The notes under the pieces: model-generated | Database searches by the model: none | What the model was told of the DNA's origin: nothing | The model's input: the letters and a program-made list of their open reading frames with translations, nothing else | NCBI RefSeq assembly: GCF_014349155.1 | Contig: NZ_JACSIT010000090.1 | Coordinates: 1 to 54,172 of the forward strand | Reading direction: 5' to 3' | DNA from: Neolewinella lacunae | GTDB lineage: Bacteria; Bacteroidota; Bacteroidia; Chitinophagales; Saprospiraceae | DNA: 54,172 bases | Program-made: the position numbers and the translations under genes | Shown here: one piece after another, positions 26,560-36,400 of the stretch | How positions within the stretch are numbered: the stretch's first letter is position 1 | Layout of the letters: each line of letters opens with the position of its first letter

Positions 26560-27351
26560 CTATAAGCTGTTCAGTAAGTCCCTTTTCATTTCCAGAGCCT
26601 GTAGGATGGCGGGCATCCGTTCCCGCGTATGGGCGTAACCGAGGTCGTGTAATTCCCGTAACTTATTGATGCTGAATATATTGTACGAATTGAGCATTGA
26701 TGGCTCAATGACGATGTCACACAGTTCCGTGCTCGGCAAAGTATTGGCCATGATGGAGAGATCGAAGCAGCGCCAGACGATGTTGACGACCGAACCGACG
26801 TCCGCCGGCGGCAAAAGCCCGTAAGGCATGAGGTTGCTCCCGATGATGAAGTCTGCCTCGTGCAGCAATGGGGTAACGGGCATGTTTTGGATGACCCCGC
26901 CATCAACGTAATGGGCCCCGTCGATGATGACGGGTTTGAAGACGAAGGGAATCGAACAACTGGCCGCCAGAATATCGTGGAGCGGCCCGGAGTTGCGCAA
27001 TTCCTGCATGCCCGTGTTCAGGTTCGTAATGCCGATGTAAAGCGGATAGCGGAGCCCTTCAAAAGAGTTATCGGGCAGGATTTCCGCTACCTTCTCCTTG
27101 AGGTAATCGAGCGTCGTCAGCCCGGTAATGGGAATCCCGACGCGGACGAGGCGAAACAAGGAGGCGTCAGCCAGCACGTCCATCATATCGTCTGGGGTAA
27201 GCCCCGCCGCGTACTGGGTGGCCACGATGGCTCCTGCACTGACCCCCACCAGGCGGTTGGGTACAATCCCCTCCTCCAACAGGGCACGCAGCAACCCGAT
27301 GTGGGCCGCGCCGCGGGCACCTCCTCCGGATAATGTCAGGCCGATGGTCAT
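26560..27351 (-). CDS. Patatin-like phospholipase
   Basis: 263 residues. Oxyanion-hole motif LSGGGARGAAHIGLL at residues ~7-21, nucleophile elbow GVSAGA (Ser ~39) and catalytic DGG (HYVDGGVIQNMPV, ~155). No signal peptide and no POTRA or barrel domain, so it is a small cytosolic patatin-type acylhydrolase of the RssA-like group. Substrate unknown; membrane phospholipid or lysophospholipid hydrolysis is the family activity. Its start codon abuts a 146-bp inverted-repeat element that separates it from the next upstream gene on the strand. Confidence 0.9.
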   Translation of the reverse strand: MTIGLTLSGGGARGAAHIGLLRALLEEGIVPNRLVGVSAGAIVATQYAAGLTPDDMMDVLADASLFRLVRVGIPITGLTTLDYLKEKVAEILPDNSFEGLRYPLYIGITNLNTGMQELRNSGPLHDILAASCSIPFVFKPVIIDGAHYVDGGVIQNMPVTPLLHEADFIIGSNLMPYGLLPPADVGSVVNIVWRCFDLSIMANTLPSTELCDIVIEPSMLNSYNIFSINKLRELHDLGYAHTRERMPAILQALEMKRDLLNSL

Positions 27352-27352
27352 T

Positions 27353-27498
27353 AGTAAGGGAGTAAAGGAGTAAAGGAATAAGGGAGCTGCCGCCCGGACT
27401 GGCGCAACAGGTGAACAGTCTCAACAGTCCAGAGTTTTCCCCTTCCGTGGCGATTGGCAGAGCCCACCTTCCATCCATTAATCCTTTACTCCCTTACT
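27353..27498. mobile_element. 146-bp element with 17-bp terminal inverted repeats
   Basis: AGTAAGGGAGTAAAGGA at 27353-27369 is the exact reverse complement of 27482-27498. The element fills the whole gap between two minus-strand genes, and its outer end supplies the first base of the saccharopine-dehydrogenase-like stop codon. The interior has short direct repeats (AACAGTC twice, GAGTAAAGGA twice) and no ORF. It could be a MITE or an attenuator-like structure. No target duplication is evident. Confidence 0.5.
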
Positions 27499-28703
27499 CA
27501 GAGCTCCAGGTCGCCGCCAATCTCCTCGTGCCAGGGCAAACCGTGCTCGCCGAGTTTGGCCAGGAACGGATCGGGGTTAAACTGCTCGACGTTGAAGACG
27601 CCGGCACCGCCCCAGGCTCCGGTCAGCAGCATCATTGCACCGGTCATGGCGGGTACGCCGGTGGTGTAGCTTACGCCCTGGGCGCGGGTTTCCTTGTAGG
27701 CCTGGGCGTGGTGGCAGTTGTTCCAGATGTAGTAGGTCTGTTCCTTGCCATCCTTGATGCCCCGGATGCGACAGCCGATGCTGGTTTGGCCCACGTAATT
27801 TTCGCCTAGATCTCCGGGGTCCGGCAGTACCGTTTTCAGGAATTCCAGGGGGATGATCTCGACGCCCTTGTGCATCACGGGCTGGATACCGGCCATGCCG
27901 ATGTTTTGGATCACGCGCAGGTGGGTGAGGTATTCGTCGCCGAAGGTCATCCAGAAGCGGGCCCGCTTGAGGGTTGGGAAGTGCTTGACGAGACTTTCCA
28001 GTTCTTCGTGGTAAAGGACGTAGCTGGCCTTGGGGCCCACGTCGGGATACGTAAGATCTTTGCGGATGCTGAAGGGTGGGATTTCCACCCATTCGCCGTT
28101 TTCCCAGTACTTGCCGTTCTGGGTGATTTCCCGGATGTTGATTTCGGGATTGAAGTTGGTGGCGAAGGCCTTGCCGTGGTCGCCGGCGTTGGCATCAACG
28201 ATGTCCAGGTAATGGATTTCGTCGAAGATGTGCTTGGCGGCGCGGGCGGTGAAGATGCTCGTCACACCGGGGTCAAAGCCGCAGCCGAGGATGGCCGTGA
28301 GGCCAGCAGCCTCGAAGCGTTCCTGGTAGGCCCACTGGTGGCTGTACTCAAACTTGGCTTCCTCCTTGGGCTCGTAGTTGGCCGTATCGAGGTAGTGCAC
28401 GCCGGCGGCGAGGCAGGCGTCCATGATGGTCAGGTCCTGGTAAGGCAGGGCTACGTGAATGACGAGTTCGGGCTGGTACTCCCGCAGCAGGGCGGTGAGG
28501 GCTGGCACGTCTTCAGCGTCAATGGCTGCCGTGGTGATTTTGTCGTAGCCGAGGTCCTTCCGGATGTCGGCAGCAATCTCGTCGCACTTCGCTTTGGTGC
28601 GGCTCGCGATCATGAATTCGGTGAACACCCCGGGGTATTCGGCGCATTTGTAGGCTACTACGCGGGCGACGCCTCCGGCGCCGATGATGACAACTTTGCT
28701 CAT
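27498..28703 (-). CDS. Saccharopine dehydrogenase family, probable carboxynorspermidine synthase
   Basis: 401 residues. Rossmann start KVVIIGAGGVARVVAYKCAE, then ELVIHVALPYQDLTIMDACL, GVHYLDTANYEP and GCGFDPGVTSIF, the block order of the saccharopine-reductase/carboxynorspermidine dehydrogenase group. In Bacteroidota the near-universal member of this length is carboxynorspermidine synthase of the alternative polyamine pathway, making carboxyspermidine or carboxynorspermidine from aspartate semialdehyde and a diamine. The decarboxylase partner is not in the window, so assignment rests on family only; saccharopine dehydrogenase itself is the alternative. Confidence 0.8.
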   Translation of the reverse strand: MSKVVIIGAGGVARVVAYKCAEYPGVFTEFMIASRTKAKCDEIAADIRKDLGYDKITTAAIDAEDVPALTALLREYQPELVIHVALPYQDLTIMDACLAAGVHYLDTANYEPKEEAKFEYSHQWAYQERFEAAGLTAILGCGFDPGVTSIFTARAAKHIFDEIHYLDIVDANAGDHGKAFATNFNPEINIREITQNGKYWENGEWVEIPPFSIRKDLTYPDVGPKASYVLYHEELESLVKHFPTLKRARFWMTFGDEYLTHLRVIQNIGMAGIQPVMHKGVEIIPLEFLKTVLPDPGDLGENYVGQTSIGCRIRGIKDGKEQTYYIWNNCHHAQAYKETRAQGVSYTTGVPAMTGAMMLLTGAWGGAGVFNVEQFNPDPFLAKLGEHGLPWHEEIGGDLEL

Positions 28704-28715
28704 GGGGATGGTGGT

Positions 28716-29210
28716 TTAGGGGAGGTCGGGGTAATCGACCTTAGAGGGCCGTTCAACGGGAGTAAGCATGGGCAGGTGCATGACCTTGGCCTCGTCCGGG
28801 CCCACGGTCATGAAACGCATGAAGCCACCGTGGGATTCTGCGACGTGCTTGGCAAAGGAAACGAAATCGCGGTAGTAGAGGTAGGCAAACGGCAGGGCCA
28901 TTTTCGGGAAGATCTCGTTGAACCGGGCCAGCCGACTGGCAATTTCTTGCTGCCGGGGCTCCACGGCGTTGGGCAATTCCCGGCTGAGTTCCTGGATGCG
29001 GGTGCTCAGGTTCTCTTGCAGTAGCTCGTAATACGCCGTCAGGTGGCCAGCGTTGTTGAAGCTGCGGATGTCGGCCAGGCGCTGGGCCTCCTCGAGTTCT
29101 ACCTCGTCGATGTCATCGTCCGCGCCAGCAACCAAGATGGTGATCAGGGGGATGGCGTCGAAGAAGAGTTGCTGTTCGTCGGGACTCAGGTTCTTGAATT
29201 CTTTCAGCAT
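28716..29210 (-). CDS. Hypothetical acidic helical protein (TerB-like)
   Basis: 164 residues, highly acidic and predicted helical. Residues ~20-50 (IPLITILVAGADDDIDEVELEEAQRLA) resemble the TerB/DjlA-type metal-binding helix pair that has a conserved D-x-IDxxE motif. The rest has no recognised match; it ends in a Pro-rich tail. It is 12 bp upstream of the saccharopine-dehydrogenase-like gene on the same strand, so the two form an operon, with a promoter just before this gene. Confidence 0.6.
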   Translation of the reverse strand: MLKEFKNLSPDEQQLFFDAIPLITILVAGADDDIDEVELEEAQRLADIRSFNNAGHLTAYYELLQENLSTRIQELSRELPNAVEPRQQEIASRLARFNEIFPKMALPFAYLYYRDFVSFAKHVAESHGGFMRFMTVGPDEAKVMHLPMLTPVERPSKVDYPDLP

Positions 29211-29229
29211 ATTTATGGCTAATTTTGCG

Positions 29230-29237
29230 CAAATATA
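29230..29237 (-). promoter_or_regulatory. -7 box TATATTTG for the 29210-27498 operon
   Basis: Minus-strand TATATTTG 19 bp before the ATG at 29210. Confidence 0.65.
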
Positions 29238-29285
29238 GGGGAACCAAAATGGTTTCCTTTATCCTGCCATTCATCTTTTCCCAAC

Positions 29286-29732
29286 ATGCAACAAGCCTTG
29301 CTTTTTCTCTTCGCGGTTGTCGCCGGTGTTATGCTTCCCATCCAGGCGGGCCTCAACAGCGAAATCGGCAAGTCGCTCAAAAGCCCGGTGTACGCCACCC
29401 TGGTTTCTTTCGTCGTCGGCACCTTCGGCCTACTGTGCTATTTGTTGCTCGCCCGGACGCAGTGGTCGGAGCTCAAAAACGGCTTCCAGTTGCCCTGGTA
29501 CTACTGGTCCGGAGGGCTCCTCGGGGCGGTCTACGTCGCAGCCATCATCGTTTTGACGCCTCGCCTGGGCGTTGCCCTCACGTTTGGTCTCACGGTGGCC
29601 GCACAGATGGTTTTTGGGGTGATCATGGACCACTACGGCTGGCTCGGCGTACCCGTTTCGCCCATCAATTGGCCGCGCGTGATTGGCGTGGCCCTCATCA
29701 TCGCTGGTGTAGTGATAGTACGGTTCAACTAG
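29286..29732 (+). CDS. YdcZ/DUF606-type DMT superfamily membrane protein
   Basis: 148 residues with about five hydrophobic segments. The N-terminal LLFLFAVVAGVMLPIQAGLNSEIGK matches the DUF606 signature (PIQAxxNxxLG), followed by PVYATLVSFVVGT and GGLLGAVYVAAIIVLTPRLG. Family members are single-domain, 4-5 TM proteins that probably pair to form a drug/metabolite-transporter-like channel in the inner membrane; substrate unknown. Monocistronic; copy 6 of the 18-bp motif lies 17 bp after its stop. Confidence 0.85.
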   Translation: MQQALLFLFAVVAGVMLPIQAGLNSEIGKSLKSPVYATLVSFVVGTFGLLCYLLLARTQWSELKNGFQLPWYYWSGGLLGAVYVAAIIVLTPRLGVALTFGLTVAAQMVFGVIMDHYGWLGVPVSPINWPRVIGVALIIAGVVIVRFN

Positions 29733-29748
29733 GCCGTAGCACAGTTTT

Positions 29749-29766
29749 GGGCGCGGCCGCAGGTGC
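29749..29766 (+). repeat. Dispersed 18-bp motif, copy 6
   Basis: Exact match to GGGCGCGGCCGCAGGTGC, 162 bp before the next start codon. Confidence 0.85.
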
Positions 29767-29927
29767 CACGCGCGTCCCCCACGGGGAAGAGCCGGGGAAG
29801 TGAAAGGGGCTGTGTGGAATCGCCTGCCCCCCAGCGTCCTTACCCCGGTAAGCACCCAAGAGACCACTGGTTTCGGGGCACTGCTTTTCCCTTCACCGTA
29901 TTTTTAGTCGCTAAATTCATCCCCCCA

Positions 29928-30464
29928 ATGCGCTTTTTCCTATCCCTCTCCCTGCTCTTCCTTTCCGCTTTGGCCATCGCCCAGGCACCGTCGGTATTTG
30001 CCCTGGAGGCCCGTGCCGGCGAAAGCCTCAATTATGAAATGGACCTCAACGCAGGTGCGCCCATCACCGACCTCAGCTGGGCCTGGAATTCCAGCAATGC
30101 CTGCTTCGTAGAGCCCCGCAAGCAATACTTCACCGGCAACCACGTCCTGTTCAAAACCGAAATCCCCACCTACTCCACCATGGTCATCCGACTGGTTCCT
30201 ACCGACCCGAGCCAGAACATGAGCATTTACGCCTATTCCGGTGGCGGCGGAGCCTTACCTCCCGCCCTCGCCAGCTGCGTAAGTTGCGAAGCCGATTTCT
30301 ATCAGGATCGCCCCTCCCGCACCCGCCCCAACCCCGATCATACCCGCAGCGTCGAGCTCCGTGCCGTCACCCGCCCCTATCCCGTTACCATCGGCGTCGT
30401 TGGTGCAGACGGACTGGCCGAGGGCACCTTCACCCTGGAAATTACCGTTACCAAAAACCGTTAA
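29928..30464 (+). CDS. Exported hypothetical protein
   Basis: 178 residues from the ATG at 29928, chosen because it gives a signal peptide (MRFFLSLSLLFLSALAIAQ). The mature ~160 residues look beta-sandwich-like with an aromatic/Cys-containing core (FVEPRKQYF, LASCVSCEADFYQD) and no recognised family. Its stop codon overlaps the stop of the convergent 2331-residue gene by two bases (TTAA at 30461-30464), leaving no room for a terminator between them. Confidence 0.65.
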   Translation: MRFFLSLSLLFLSALAIAQAPSVFALEARAGESLNYEMDLNAGAPITDLSWAWNSSNACFVEPRKQYFTGNHVLFKTEIPTYSTMVIRLVPTDPSQNMSIYAYSGGGGALPPALASCVSCEADFYQDRPSRTRPNPDHTRSVELRAVTRPYPVTIGVVGADGLAEGTFTLEITVTKNR

Positions 30465-33400
30465 CGCAGCAGCACCACGTCTCCGCTTTCCCACATCCGG
30501 GTGCCATCAACGAGCTCGATATCCAGCTGCCAGATGAAGACCTGGGGATTCAGAAAACGCCCCCCGTGCTGCCCGTCCCAGCCAAAGTCTTCGCCCGCCC
30601 GGTTGGGGTCGGCAGCGAGGTCGTAAACCATCTCGCCCCAACGGTCAAAAATCCGGAAGTTCAGCACCTGGGCCACTTGCGCACCCCAGTATGGCCGTAA
30701 TCGATCGTTCTGACCGTCGCCGTTGGGACTAAAAGCCGTAGGCACGAAGGTCCGGACCGTCTCGTCCACTTCAATGATGACCTCGTCGGTCGCCGAACAT
30801 CCTCCCGGCCCGACGAGTACCAGGCGGTACCCCTGGGAGACGAAGGGGCGCACCACGAGCGGCCCGTCGGAAGTCCAGGCGGGCAGCGGACCACTGCTCG
30901 TCCACCGCAAAGTATCCCAGCTGGCCAGATTGGTAACGAAATTGAGCGCCAGGCTATCGCCCAGGCGAATCAGGGTGTCTTCCCGCAAATCCAAACTCAC
31001 CTCCGGCCCGGCGACGATGCTGACGCTGGTGGCTGCGGAACAGCCGTCGGCCCCCACCACTTCCACCCGGTATTGCCCGAGGGGCAGGTCTTCGTATACC
31101 AGCCGGTCGGTGAGCAGTCCATTGTCTACGCGGTAGCGGAAGGGCCCCTGCCCGCCAGTTACCCCCAGGATGGTGAGGTCGCCCGTTTTGTCGGCGCTGC
31201 AGGCAGGTTGTTCCACCTCCAGTTCAAGGGCATCTACGGCCAGGGCGCTGCGCAGTAATTCCACCGAGTCGGTAGCCTGGCAGCCGTTGGTGGCATTCGT
31301 CAGGGTCAGGTAGTAAAAGCCCGGCACTTCGCCCCGCACCTGGTAGGGGTCCGCCGTTGCTGTCGCCGAATTGCCCGGGCTGCGCCAGCGGAGGCTGATG
31401 TTGCTGCCGCGGGCACTGCCACTGCCGTCAATGGTAGCCACCGAGCGGAAGCAGTTGAGCACCGGAGGCTCCGCCAAAGCTACGACGGGTGGCACCCGGT
31501 TAGCGGCCACGGCGACCAAATTCGTATCCCGGCAGCCATTCCGGCTTTCCAGAGCGATAAGGCGGTAGGTGCCTGGTTCACCGACCATTTGCCGGGCCAA
31601 CTGCCCGATTTGGTTGCCCGTCGCATCCTGCCAGCGGTAAGTAAGCAGCGCTCCGGGAGCAGCGGGGGTGGGTGTGAGAGTCACCGTATCCCGGTTGCAG
31701 GTCAGCAGTTCCGGTGGCAGGATGTCGATCTGCGGTTTAGCAAAGTCGCTCCGCACCGTCGCCGTGGTGGTGTCCCTGCACCCGTTGATGCGGTCCGTTA
31801 CAATCAGGCGGTAGGTGCCGGCACGTCCCACCGTCTGCCGGGGCGTAGCCGGGCGATCACCGGCGGGCCCTAACCAGGAGTAAGTTACGGCGGGCTGCGA
31901 GCGCGTACCGTCCAGCAACAGCGTCGGGCGGTTGCAATTGACGAGGTCGCCCTGCGGCAAAGTAATGATCGCAACGGGGGGAAGGGTATCATTGGTCACC
32001 CGAACGATGTCTGCCGCCGAACAGTCGTTGGCCGGGTCCGTCACATTGAGCTGGTAACGCCCCATAGTGTTAATGAGCGGACTGAGCGTCTGCCCACCGG
32101 CAATGATGCGCCCATCGCGGGTGGTCCACTGGAACGTCGCTTGTCCGCTCAGGGATTCCCAGTCGCCGGACAGCCGCAGCTCCCGCCGCGTGCAGGTGAG
32201 CGTCGTATCCGCACCCGCAAATGCCCGCGGGGCCTCTACGTCGCGGAAAATGACGACGGAATCGACCGTCTGGCAGAAATTCCGTGGGTCGGTAACGGAG
32301 AACCGGTAGGTGTCGGGCTGAAAGACAGTGGCTACCCGTCGGGTAGCATTGTTGATGAAGAAACCGACGTCGGAAGTCCAACGCAGTACCGGCGGTAAAC
32401 CGCTCGCAGTGGTGGCCGTGCCCCGGAGGACCAATGAGTCCAGCGCGCAGTAGAAGGTGTCCGAGATTCCGGCATCGACGGTAGGCACTTGCAAGTCCTC
32501 GGCTACGGAAACGCTGAATGCATTGTCGCACCCCGTCAGGGTATTTTCCACCGTGAAAAGGAAATCTCCCGCCCCCGTCACGAGGATGTCGCCAGGTGCT
32601 ACCTCCTGTACGATTTCATTGCCCCCACTCACGATCCGCTCCCACCGCCAGGCGCGGTCCGCCTGCCCCACCGGCCGCCCTTGCAGCGTGACCGATCCGT
32701 TGGCACAGTTCACTATTGTGTCTGGCAAAGGGACAACCGACGGCAATTCGTCGTCGTTATCGACCCGCACCATCGCAGCGGCGGAGCAGCCATTGACCGT
32801 ATCCAGTACCGTCAGGGTATAATCTCCGTCGCAGCGTACCGAAGGATTGAGGGTGGACGCGCCTTCCAGGCAAAGGGGGCTCGGTCCTCCCGACCAGGCG
32901 TAAACGAAATTTCGACCGAGGCTGGACTGGATGCCGTCGAGCACCCGGCGCTTATTGTTACAGTCCAGGATTCGCGCAGGGCCAGCGTTGGCGATGGGGC
33001 GCAGGGTATCGTAGCCCACCGCTACCGTATCCACAATACTGCAATCGCTGAAGGTATTGGTGGTGCGCAACTGGTAAATGCCGCCCTGGCTCACGCGCAG
33101 GCTATCCGCCGTAGCGCCCACGATGGCGGTGCCGTCCGCGTTGAGCCACTGGTAGGCGTAGGGAAAGGCGGGTTGCGGCGACCTATCCACCAGCAAGGTG
33201 CTGGTGATAGCGCAGGTCAGCAGGCCGTCCGGGCCCGCGTTACCGACCGGCAAAACCCGGGTATCCGTCACCGTGCCAGTAGCCTCGCCCCGCAGTCCCG
33301 CAGCGCTGAAGACAATGATGGTGTAATCCCCCACCCGCGTCACGGGCAGGCTGCTGTCGTTCTGCCCCTGGATCACCGATCCGTTCCGCGTCCAGCGGTA

Positions 33401-36400
33401 GGTACAGCCCACGCAGGGCTCCCGGAAGGTAGCGATCAGGCGCAGCGTATCCGATTTACACGTCAGGCTGGTATCGGGGAGGGCCGGAAAAGGCGGACAG
33501 GGTGCCCGCGTAGCCATCACGCTACCGCTCACCTGGCAACCGTTGTCCTGATTGGTGACCCGGACGGTATACAAACCAGGTTGGGCAATGCGGACGGTAT
33601 CGCGGTCGGCCTGGGCAAGCACCGCAGGCCCCGTCCAGGCATAACCATAATTGCCCACCACATCCGGCTGCACCGCCAGGGCAAAGTCAAGGGTATCGCA
33701 CGGAAGCTCCGCAGGAGAAAAACCCAGCCCCGGCACAAAAAGATCGCGGAAAATCGTCACGTTGTCTACACTCGAACATCCCGTCGCCCGCTGCGTCACC
33801 CGCAGCAGGTAGGTTCCCGGTTCGGATACCGTCACCCGCTGGGCAAAAGCCAGGGTATCGTCGCCCACCGTAGTCCACAAGTACTCGAACTCAGCCCCTT
33901 GAACACTCTGACTGCCATTGAGTTCCACCGTTCGGTCGGTGCAATTGATTGTATCACGCGGTCCCGCTTCGGCCAGGGGCTGTACGACGTTGCGCCGGAC
34001 GTCCACGAAGACGGTATCGCCGGCGCCGGAGATGAGGTTGCGAATGGCAAATCCGTAGCGGCCCGGCGTAAAGACGTCCAGTTGCCGGGGCCCCGCACCG
34101 GGCTGGGTGGTGGCTCCGGCGGGGATGAACCATTCTACGGCGACGTTGGCGGAAGGAGCTGGCACGGAAGGTCCGCCATCGAGCGTCACCAGGGCGTTAC
34201 GGCAGGTCAGGCTATCGGGCGGCACCAGCACGGCCAGGGCCGGACAGTCCGCTACCACCACCGTCCTGGCGGTATCGAGGCAACTTTCGTTGAAATTGCC
34301 GAGCACCAGGGTGTAGACGCCGGGAACGGTAACGCGGGGGCGCTGGCCCACCAAATCCACGGGAATGCCGTCGCGAAACCAGCGCACCACCGGCGCATCC
34401 GTACCCAGGCTGCGGTCCAGGCGCGTCTCGCCCGTCGTACAGTCGAGAAAGGCCGTATCCGGTAAGACGGCCACCACGGCCGTACCCACCAGTTCGGTGG
34501 TAATGGAATCGCGGGCGCTGCAGCCCGTTTCCAGATTGAGGACTTCGTAGACGTAAGTTCCCGGGCACGCTACCCAAATGCGGCTCGTGTCAGTTGCTGC
34601 AGGCAGGCAGTTGCCACTCCAGCGCTGAAGGTTGGGGAAAGCAAGGTTGGTTTGGCCTGCATCGAGCAGCACCGAATCCGTAAAGCAGTTGAAATCAAGC
34701 GGGAGGGCCAGGCGAATGAAGGGCGTATCGAGCGCGACCCGCACCAGCGTTGAGTCGCTCGCGCGGCAGCCATTGGAGGTGTCGAGGACCGTAAGGCGGA
34801 ACAGTCCGCCGGGGGGTGCAACGGTCAGGGTAAGGCCTTGGCTCAGGGTGTCCGCCGGGCGGGTGGGATCAAGCCAGGCGTAGGTAAATTCAGGGCCTTG
34901 GCTGGTGCCGGGTTCGCCCAACGTCGCCGTGGGGCTGTAGCAATTGAGGGTCAGGGTTGCCTGGCCCGTAACGGCAAGGGGGCGTAGGGTATCGGCCGGC
35001 ACCACGATGGTATCGCGGGCACTACACTGGCTGCGCTGGTCGGTCACGATCAGTTGGTAACGCCCCGCGCGTTGCGCCAGAAAGGTGCTCGCCCGGCCAA
35101 TGGTATCGGGGCTGCTCTCGTAGATCCAGGCGTAGCGCAGGCCGTTGGCGGAGCTGGCGGCGGAGCCATCGAGCAGGCGCTCGGGGAAGAAGCAGGAAAG
35201 GGGCGCGGTCGCAGGTGCCAGGTTAAGGGACGCCGGAGCAAGGTCCCGGTCGACGAAAAACGTGGTATCCCGCCGGCAGCCATTGTCGCGGTTGATGACG
35301 GTGAGGGTGACGTTCCCCGGGCAGGCGAGGTCGAGCACGGGACCATTGACCGGGGTGCTCAGGCAGTCGCCCGTCCACCGGTAATCCAGAGCTGCGTGGC
35401 GGGTCTGGAAGGTATCGGCCAGCAGACGGATGCTCGGCGAAGCACAATTGATGAGTTGGTTGCCGCTGAGGCGCACGCTGGGCTGCAGGGTATCCTGGCG
35501 GATGAGGTAGCTGGTGTCTAGCTGGCAGCCCGTGGCGGGGTCGGTGATGCGCAGCGAGTAGGTGCCAGGAGCGTCCACGGTGATGGCCGGACCGTCAAGG
35601 GGCCCCAGGACGTTGCCCGTGGGGGGAGCAGTCCAGGCGTAGGTGTAAGCTGGTCCGGTGGGCGTGGGCGTGGCACCGATGCCCAGGCTGGGGTTTACGC
35701 AGGAAAGGATCGCGCATTGCTCGTTGGTCCCCGTACACTGCACCTGCGTCAGCGCCAGATCGGCCCCCACCCGGAAGCGCAGGTCGGGCAAAACGATCGT
35801 ATCGCGCAGGGTGCAAAACTGCCCCCGGGTGCCCACCGTCAACTCAAAAATGTAGGTGCCCGCCGTATCGGTGGGCAAGACCAGGTCGGTCCGCAACAGG
35901 TCGCCAGCGGCGTTGAGCCAGCGGATGGACTGCGTAAAAGCGAGGTTACTGCCCGTAGCGTCCAGCACGGCGGAAGGGGTATTGCAGGTCAGGGCCGCAG
36001 GATAAGGGGCAAAAACGATGTCCGGATTCAGGACGAGCAGGTCGAGATTGACCGTAGAATCGCAGCCGTTCACGGCGGGCAGTACGCGGGTGAAGGTGCC
36101 GGTACTGGTAAAAGCTTCGGAGCCGATGAAGAAGGCTTCGCCCGCACAAATCGCCGTCGTGGTGTCCGTGCGGATGGGCGGCGCGATGCTGAGGTTAAGC
36201 GTCACGATGCTGTCGCAGCCCAGAAAAGACGTGAGGGTATCGACGTAAGTACCCGGCAGCGCGTACACATTGGGGCCCTGGGGGTAGTTGGCCTCCGCGC
36301 AGATGGTGGTATCGAGGGTGGTGCGAAGCACATCGACCACCCGAAGGTCAAGCACCACCACGCTGTCGCAGTCCGCGCGGCCAGCCAGGGTCACGGGAAA

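Noticed and set aside
27870..29024. 384-codon plus-strand frame opposite the saccharopine-dehydrogenase-like gene
   Set aside because: Shadow frame; the minus-strand protein has clear Rossmann and family blocks.
32489..34465. 658-codon plus-strand frame inside the 2331-residue gene
   Set aside because: Arg/His/Gly-rich shadow of a GC-rich coding strand; no start context or homology.
35201..35218. Match to the 18-bp motif inside the 2331-residue gene (also 35740-35756 and ~40945)
   Set aside because: These encode normal parts of repeats or of a dehydrogenase, with one to three mismatches, and are not in promoters; kept out of the motif count.
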